Shown here piece after piece: positions 12,522 through 17,252 of a stretch of 17,252 nucleotides of DNA (position 1 is its first letter; each line of letters opens with the position of its first letter). The stretch comes from Halalkaliarchaeum sp036625675. GTDB taxonomy: Archaea; Halobacteriota; Halobacteria; Halobacteriales; Haloferacaceae. Under the pieces are notes generated by a model. The model was not told the DNA's origin and searched no databases. It saw only the letters and a list, made by a program, of their open reading frames with translations. The position numbers were made by a program, and so were the translations under genes. The DNA lies in NCBI GenBank assembly GCA_036625675.1, contig JAZKTH010000037.1:1-17252 (forward strand), read 5' to 3'.

Positions 12522-14060
12522 TCATCGCTTCCAGAACGCCCCGGTGAAAAGCACCATGATCGGGATGATCTCCAGCCTGCCGATCCACATGAGGAAGACG
12601 AAGAGCAGCTTGCTCGTCGCGGGGAACTCGAGGTAGCTCCCGAACGGGCCGAGCAGGCCAAAGCCCGGACCGATGTTCCCGATGGTCGCCAGGCTGGCGC
12701 TCGTCGCCTCGAGTATCGTCAGTTCGAGTCCGACGCGTCCCGCGTCGAGCGAGATCAGGACGCTCGCGACCGAGAACAGAAGCAGGTACAGGAACGTGAA
12801 CGCGAAGATGGAGCGGACGACGTCCTCGTCGACGACGTACCCGCCGAGCCGGATCGGCGTGACGGCGTCGGGGTGGGCGGTGGTGAAAAGCTCCCGCCGG
12901 GTCGCCTTCAGGACCACCAGCCACCGGACTACTTTGACCCCCCCGCCGGTGGACCCCGCGGATCCGCCGACGAACATCGCGAAAAGCAACACGATCTGGG
13001 CGGTCGCGTCCCACTCGGCGAAGTCGCTGGTGGCGTATCCCGTGGAGTTCATCAGGGACCCGATCTGGAACGCCGCCTGCCGCAGCGAGTTCCCGAGCAC
13101 GCCCTCGGTGGTTCCCCCGAGCTCCCCGAGCGGCGGCGCGGCGCCGGTGAAAAGCAGTCCCCAGAGCACGAGAGTCAGCCCGGCGACGGCGCCGACGTAC
13201 GCCCGGAACTCCCGATTGGTGAAGAACGATCGATACTCCCCCTGCAGGACGAAGTAAAAGAGGGCGAAGTTCGTCCCCGCCACGAGCATGAACGGGATCA
13301 CGACCCACTGTACGGCCGGGGAGAACGCCGCGATGCTGTCCGCCTGCGGGGAGAACCCGCCGGTGGGAAGCGTGGTGAAGCCGTGCGCGACCGCGTTGTA
13401 CACGTCCATGTTGGGGGCGACGTTCGCGTAGTGCAACAGGAGCAACACGACGACCAGCAGAAAAGTGAACGCGAAGTAGAACAGCCACAGTATCCGCGCG
13501 GTCTCGGCGATCCGGGGGGTGAGCTTCTGGAGCTCGGGACCCGGGGCCTCCGAGTCGATCAGCTGGGCCCCGTTGACCGCCAGTTCCGGCAGGATCGCGA
13601 CCATCAGCACGATGATCCCCATCCCGCCGAGCCACTGGCTGAGCTGTCGCCACAGCAGCAGCGCGTGGGAGTGCCGTTCGAGGGAGATCTCCCCCATCAC
13701 GGTCGCCCCGGTCGTCGTGAATCCCGACATCGACTCGAACAGCGCGTTGATCGGGTGCCCGAGCGTCGACTCGGTGCCGTAGCCGGCCAGCACGTACGGG
13801 ATCGAGCCCACGATCGCGATAGTCCCCCACACGAGCACGACGAACAACAGCGCCTCCCGAGGGCCCAGGTCCGTCTCCCCGGACAGCTGCTCGAGGGCGA
13901 CACCGATCCCGAGCGCGAAAGCGATCGAGGCCAGGAACACCACGACGTCATCGCCGTAGACGAACGCGACCGCGAGCGGGACGAGCATCGTGCCGGACAG
14001 GTACTTCACCGCGGTGCCGGTCAGGGCGACGCTGGTCCGCCAGTCAACCTTTATCGACAT
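12522..14060 (-). CDS. trkH: Trk potassium uptake system, membrane subunit TrkH
   Basis: 512 residues forming the ion-conducting subunit, with four membrane-pore-membrane repeats. The four filter segments are visible: FTTTGAT (114-120), FTTLPTGG (228-235), NSTGYAT (338-344) and ATIGNIGPG (458-466). The intramembrane loop after the third repeat contains GGSAGSTGGGVKVVRW (365-380), whose Gly-rich stretch and basic residues are the gating region of TrkH/KtrB. I start at ATG 14060 (MSIKVDWRT); an in-frame TTG at 14075 would add five residues. It is divergent from trkA across a 253-bp gap. The K+ taken up balances the high external salt. The family is clear; Na+-coupled or H+-coupled transport cannot be told. 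Confidence 0.96.
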   Translation of the reverse strand: MSIKVDWRTSVALTGTAVKYLSGTMLVPLAVAFVYGDDVVVFLASIAFALGIGVALEQLSGETDLGPREALLFVVLVWGTIAIVGSIPYVLAGYGTESTLGHPINALFESMSGFTTTGATVMGEISLERHSHALLLWRQLSQWLGGMGIIVLMVAILPELAVNGAQLIDSEAPGPELQKLTPRIAETARILWLFYFAFTFLLVVVLLLLHYANVAPNMDVYNAVAHGFTTLPTGGFSPQADSIAAFSPAVQWVVIPFMLVAGTNFALFYFVLQGEYRSFFTNREFRAYVGAVAGLTLVLWGLLFTGAAPPLGELGGTTEGVLGNSLRQAAFQIGSLMNSTGYATSDFAEWDATAQIVLLFAMFVGGSAGSTGGGVKVVRWLVVLKATRRELFTTAHPDAVTPIRLGGYVVDEDVVRSIFAFTFLYLLLFSVASVLISLDAGRVGLELTILEATSASLATIGNIGPGFGLLGPFGSYLEFPATSKLLFVFLMWIGRLEIIPIMVLFTGAFWKR

Positions 14061-14313
14061 ATCTGATGTAGACAACAGTTATGCATGTGCGGGGCAGATC
14101 CTAACCGATACGCGTGAGTTGTCCTCTCCTCCGCCATGAACTGTTCGGATCCGAACGACCACCCGGACTCGACTTCACTCTAGGAAGCGGTGTGGAGGGT
14201 CCCCTCGATGACGCAAACTAGTTACGCGTCCCGGAAGGAAACACGTTCGAGAGCGTCATCATGAATACGAAACGGTCGCGGGGGACGATCGGCTTCCACG
14301 GGGGTTCGGCCGT
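14061..14313. promoter_or_regulatory. Divergent trkH/trkA intergenic region
   Basis: 253 bp without a convincing gene. It holds an inverted pair GATGACGC (14207-14214) and GCGTCATC (14253-14260). The first arm is also part of a local dyad GACGC...GCGTC (14210-14230) around AACTAGTT. A small GAGGG-TC-CCCTC hairpin (14195-14206) lies just before. No strong TATA box was found for either gene. CATAAC (minus strand, about 14080-14085) for trkH and GAATACG (14264-14270) for trkA are weak candidates. Confidence 0.45.
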
Positions 14314-15651
14314 ATGAAGGTGGTCGTCATCGGCGCCGGCGAGGTCGGACAGTCGATCGCGGAGGGGCTGTGTGACAGTCACGACGTGACGGTCGTGGAG
14401 ATGGAGGAGTCGCTGGTCGACGAACTGAACTACTCGCTGGACGTGCTAGCGGTCGCCGGAGACGGGACCGACCTGGAGACGCTGGAGGAGGCGGGGATCG
14501 AATCCGCCGACATGTTCCTGGCGGCGACCGACGACGACGAGACGAACATCGTCGCCTGTTCGACCGCGAAGGCCGTCTCGGAGGCGTTCACGGTCGCCCG
14601 GATCAAGGACAGCAAGTATCTCCGGACCTGGGAGCACGCGGAGACCGCGTTCGGGATCGACCTCATGGTCGCGACGAACCTGCTCGCGGCGGAGATGATC
14701 GCCCGGGTCGCCGCGCTGCCGACCGCCCGGGACGCGGACTTCTTCGCCGACGGGACGGTCCAGATGGCGGAGTTCGACATCTGCAAGGGATCGCCGATCG
14801 CCGGGACGACCGTCGAGGAGGCCGACCGGTACGACTCGCTGACCTTCGCAGCGATCCTCCGGAACGGAAACGTCGAGATCGCGCGCGGCGACTCCCACAT
14901 CGGAACCGGCGACCGGGTCGTCGTGATCGGCAGCTCCCAGAGCGTCCACGAGTTCGCGCGCGAGATCGTCCCCGCCGAGAAGCGGAAGGGGGCAAACGAG
15001 GTCGTGATCGCCGGCGGCTCCGAGATCGGCTACCACGTCGCACGCCTGTTGAACGAACAGGGGCTGACGACGCGGCTGGTCGAACAGGAGAAATCCCGGG
15101 CGCGGGAACTCGCCGAGGCGCTTCCGGAGACGATGGTGATGCACTCGGACGCCATGGACGTGGGATTCCTCCAGCGCGAGCACGTCGGGGAGGCAGACCT
15201 GCTGGTGTCGACGCTGGAGTCAGACGAGAAGAACCTGCTCGAATCGCTGCTCGCCCAGCAGCTCGGCATCGAGCGCACCATAAGCGTGATCGAAAAGCCG
15301 GCGTACATGGAGCTCTTCGAGACGGTCGGCGTCGACGTGGCGATCAACCCCCGGGGCGTCGTCGCCGAGGAGATCACCCGCTTCACGCAACGCGGGAAGA
15401 CCGAGAACATCGCGTTCATCGAGTCCGACAAGGCGGAGGTGCTGGAGATCGAGGTCGACGAGGACAGCGTGCTGGCCGGACGGCGCATCGAGGAGTCGAT
15501 GCGGGACCTCCCGCGGGGGGTCGTGATCGGCGCGATAACCCGGGACGGGGAGATGGTGATCCCGCGCGGCGAGACGACGGTCGACACCGGGGATCACGTC
15601 ATCGCGTTCCTGGACTTCGGCGTGATCGACGAGGCGACAGAGAAGCTCTGA
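14314..15651 (+). CDS. trkA: Trk potassium uptake system, NAD-binding regulator TrkA
   Basis: 445 residues, the peripheral gating subunit of the Trk channel, with the usual duplicated layout RCK_N-RCK_C-RCK_N-RCK_C. The first Rossmann motif GAGEVG is at 7-12, with acidic VVEMEE at the end of the second strand. The second motif GGSEIG is at 234-239, with VVIAGG before it. The two RCK_C domains are at about 140-220 (GSPIAGTTVEEADRY, IGTGDRVVVIG) and 370-440 (AGRRIEES, VDTGDHVIAF). It binds NAD(H)/ATP and controls TrkH from the cytosol. ATG 14314 starts directly with the first Rossmann strand MKVVVIGAG. The divergent trkH is its obvious partner. It converges on the trmB-like gene with a 53-bp gap. 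Confidence 0.97.
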   Translation: MKVVVIGAGEVGQSIAEGLCDSHDVTVVEMEESLVDELNYSLDVLAVAGDGTDLETLEEAGIESADMFLAATDDDETNIVACSTAKAVSEAFTVARIKDSKYLRTWEHAETAFGIDLMVATNLLAAEMIARVAALPTARDADFFADGTVQMAEFDICKGSPIAGTTVEEADRYDSLTFAAILRNGNVEIARGDSHIGTGDRVVVIGSSQSVHEFAREIVPAEKRKGANEVVIAGGSEIGYHVARLLNEQGLTTRLVEQEKSRARELAEALPETMVMHSDAMDVGFLQREHVGEADLLVSTLESDEKNLLESLLAQQLGIERTISVIEKPAYMELFETVGVDVAINPRGVVAEEITRFTQRGKTENIAFIESDKAEVLEIEVDEDSVLAGRRIEESMRDLPRGVVIGAITRDGEMVIPRGETTVDTGDHVIAFLDFGVIDEATEKL

Positions 15652-15704
15652 GCCGGCGGTTGCAGGCCGTTCCCGGACGATCGGCCACCCACCCCGGAGA
15701 GCCG

Positions 15705-16511
15705 TCACGCCGGATCGAACGGCGACGCCGTCTCCCAGTGTTTCACGAACTGTTCCTCCAGCTCGAGCGCGAAGGTGGGGTCCTGCAGGTGAACGAGCCC
15801 GACGACGGCGTCCGGCGTCATCGGGTTGACGACCTCGAAGCACAGCTCGACGTGGTCGACCAGGTAGAAGGTCCCGTGCAGTTCGTCGGTCGTGCGGGCC
15901 GAAAACCCCCCGGACGCGAACGGCTCCCGGGACAGCCGGTCGAGCAGCTCGCCGGGGACCGTCTCGACGAGGTGCCGGGACGCGAGAATCGAGACGTCGA
16001 CGCCGCGCTCCAGAGCCGCCGCGAGCCGGTCGAGGGCGTCCGGGCCGAGTTCGTCGATGTCGACCTCGGGGGTGAACGCGTTCGCGACCATCGCGATCCG
16101 CTCGTCGGCCGCGTCGAGCCGTTCGAACAGCAGCTCGACCGCGTCCTCGGTCCCGATCGCCGTCGTCTGGAACCGGTCCTCTACCGTCCTCGCCGACGGG
16201 AGCGTCTCGATCAGCTGTGAACCGACCATCTCGTGGCGCTCGATCTCGGCCTCGAGTTCCCGGGTTCGCGTCTCGACCAGCCGCGTGATCGCGACTTCCG
16301 GCTCGACGGCGACGTACCGCTTCGGGCGGCTCGCGGTCTGGGCGCGCACGAGCCCGCTCGTCTCGAGGCTCTCCAGCACGTCGTATATTCTGCCCTCCGG
16401 GACGCCGCTTTTCTCCGACAGCTCCGGCGCGGAAACCGCCCCCAGCCCCAGGAGGCTCCGGTAGGCCCGATCCTCGTAGCTCGAGAGGCCGAGGTCTCGC
16501 AGATCCGCCAT
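15705..16511 (-). CDS. TrmB-family transcriptional regulator
   Basis: 268 residues. An N-terminal winged helix-turn-helix of TrmB type occupies 1-70 (LGLSSYEDRAYRSLLGLG, then SAPELSEKSGVPEGRIYDVL, ESLETSGLV and RPKRYVAVEP). A short coiled coil (about 75-105, TRTRELEAEIERHE) is followed by a sensor domain (115-265) that in related proteins binds sugars or other small ligands. It lacks the extra C-terminal domain of the long sugar-binding TrmB. I chose ATG 16511 rather than 16583 because the conserved MADLRDLGLSSYE start is there and a TATA-like TTACTTATCC (minus strand, 16532-16541) lies 21-30 bp before it. It probably controls itself and the divergent exported protein; the ligand is unknown. 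Confidence 0.92.
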   Translation of the reverse strand: MADLRDLGLSSYEDRAYRSLLGLGAVSAPELSEKSGVPEGRIYDVLESLETSGLVRAQTASRPKRYVAVEPEVAITRLVETRTRELEAEIERHEMVGSQLIETLPSARTVEDRFQTTAIGTEDAVELLFERLDAADERIAMVANAFTPEVDIDELGPDALDRLAAALERGVDVSILASRHLVETVPGELLDRLSREPFASGGFSARTTDELHGTFYLVDHVELCFEVVNPMTPDAVVGLVHLQDPTFALELEEQFVKHWETASPFDPA

Positions 16512-16707
16512 GATCGATCGTAACAGTGAACGGATAAGTAACTTCGCATCGTTTCTCGTCGAATTGGTCAGTTGAGAAAACACGAGTTAGAGGCTGTTTG
16601 TAGTCGTTTTTACACGACACGTTCGAAAAATACTATTAAGAAACTGATATTATGTGGGTTACAATTCCCAAACAGTTTTCTTTCGTATTCCGGTACGGTC
16701 GAACACG
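16512..16707. promoter_or_regulatory. AT-rich divergent promoter region, trmB-like gene and exported protein
   Basis: 196 bp, far more AT-rich than the flanking genes. The minus strand has the TATA box TTACTTATCC (16532-16541) of the regulator. The plus strand has TACTATTAAG (16631-16640) and TTTCGTATTC (16681-16690) as possible TATA sites for the gene at 16708; only the latter is at leaderless distance, and it is weak. The published haloarchaeal TrmB operator pattern TACT-N7/8-GAGTA was not found here. Confidence 0.5.
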
Positions 16708-17252
16708 ATGGCACACCCTGCCCCGGACGCAGGCGGTCGCGCGGCTGCGGTTTCGGTCGCCGTTTTGCTGCTCGTCGCGTCGGTCGGCGTGGCCAGCCCG
16801 GGCGCGGCCGCGCAGGCCGCCACCAACTCCCCGGCAGTCGAGGGGACGCCACACCTGAACGCGTCGGCGCCGGACGCTCGGTTCGACCCGGGCGTCACGG
16901 GCACGCTCGGCGTGTCGATCACGAACGACGCGACGGTGACGGACGACAACCGGACCCATCCACCGGAGGCGATCGGCCGGGCCACTGAGGCGCGGTCGGT
17001 CCGGGTGAACGTGACGGACACCCGCGACGCGCCACTCTCCGTGGAGACCGGGGAGCAGTCGATCGGGACCGTCGAGGACGGGGAGACGTCGGGACCGCAC
17101 GGGTTCGAGGTGGTCGTCGACGAGGACGCCCCGGCAGGTACTTACGAGGTCGAGGTGACGACGCGATACCGACACGCCGAGCGCGTCGCCTACGAGGAGT
17201 CGGCCGACGGGGACCTCCGATACGACGAAACCGTCACCACGCGCACCGAGAC
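16708..17252 (+). CDS. Secreted S-layer/COG1361-like protein, N-terminal part
   Basis: The first 181 codons are visible; the gene continues past the right edge. The N-terminus has a hydrophobic signal sequence (AVSVAVLLLVASVGVA, residues 14-29) with a likely cleavage after about AAAQA. The mature part is Asp/Glu/Thr-rich with several N-x-T/S sites (NAS, NRT, NVT). Beta-sandwich-like stretches such as RFDPGVTGTLGVSITNDA and DAPAGTYEVEVTTRYR resemble NEW3/COG1361 surface-protein domains. From memory, in haloarchaea such proteins are often encoded beside a TrmB-type regulator and an MMPL/RND-like exporter, so an exporter gene may follow outside the window. The regulator upstream is divergent. 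ATG 16708 directly precedes the signal peptide. Confidence 0.75.
   Translation, partial: MAHPAPDAGGRAAAVSVAVLLLVASVGVASPGAAAQAATNSPAVEGTPHLNASAPDARFDPGVTGTLGVSITNDATVTDDNRTHPPEAIGRATEARSVRVNVTDTRDAPLSVETGEQSIGTVEDGETSGPHGFEVVVDEDAPAGTYEVEVTTRYRHAERVAYEESADGDLRYDETVTTRTE

Noticed and set aside
12507..14066. Long open frame antisense to trkH (519 codons)
   Set aside because: It is a GC-rich shadow of trkH with repetitive Arg/Glu/Gln content, no domain and no promoter. TrkH on the other strand has all four filter motifs.
15665..15686. GGCCG...CGGCC stem in the trkA/regulator convergent gap as terminator
   Set aside because: Only 5 bp with a 12-base loop and no T-tract; not distinguishable from chance at this GC content.
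16512..16707. Classical TrmB operator TACT-N7/8-GAGTA
   Set aside because: TACT is present at 16631, but no GAGTA follows at the right distance.
1..17252. tRNA, rRNA or insertion sequence
   Set aside because: No tRNA-like cloverleaf sequence, rRNA core motif, transposase frame or terminal inverted repeats with target duplication were noticed by eye. A covariance-model search was not possible.

Overview
The window looks like chromosomal DNA of a halophilic archaeon (class Halobacteria). It has very high GC with AT-rich intergenic strips. The predicted proteins are acidic. TATA-like boxes lie about 25-30 bp before start codons, as expected for leaderless transcripts, and start/stop overlaps of the ATGA or GTGA type are frequent. 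Two substrate-binding proteins are Tat-type lipoproteins, and the regulator is a TrmB-family protein. No rRNA, tRNA, CRISPR array, transposase or integrase was seen.

Layout, left to right. (1) guaB (IMP dehydrogenase), minus strand, cut by the left edge. (2) A tight minus-strand operon of five genes read from 4876 down to 1315: NitT/TauT-type substrate-binding lipoprotein, small DUF2061 membrane protein, permease, ATPase, and a DJ-1/PfpI-family protein. Its promoter region is shared with a divergent VOC (glyoxalase-fold) gene at 5048 and holds two dyads, one a 47-bp pair of concentric inverted repeats. (3) A two-gene minus-strand operon of bacterial-PH-domain membrane proteins (YdbS/YdbT type). 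(4) A minus-strand molybdate/tungstate-type ABC operon of three genes (9593-10672, 8778-9596, 7624-8781) joined by GTGA overlaps. (5) Divergent from it, a DUF4349 lipoprotein. (6) A TspO/MBR protein. (7) A divergent potassium-uptake pair, trkH (minus) and trkA (plus). (8) A TrmB-family regulator (minus), and divergent from it the start of a secreted S-layer/COG1361-like protein that runs off the right edge.

The most unusual region is 1315-5410. An orphan-substrate ABC importer is translationally linked to a DUF2061 membrane protein and a DJ-1-superfamily protein, and faces a VOC protein across a palindrome-rich control region. The boundary between the ATPase and the DJ-1 gene lies inside a 15-bp tandem repeat array. 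Two more in-frame minisatellites (27 bp and 21 bp) occur in the molybdate/tungstate-type operon, one of them inside the n-region of a Tat signal peptide. The remaining genes are ordinary haloarchaeal housekeeping or transport genes.
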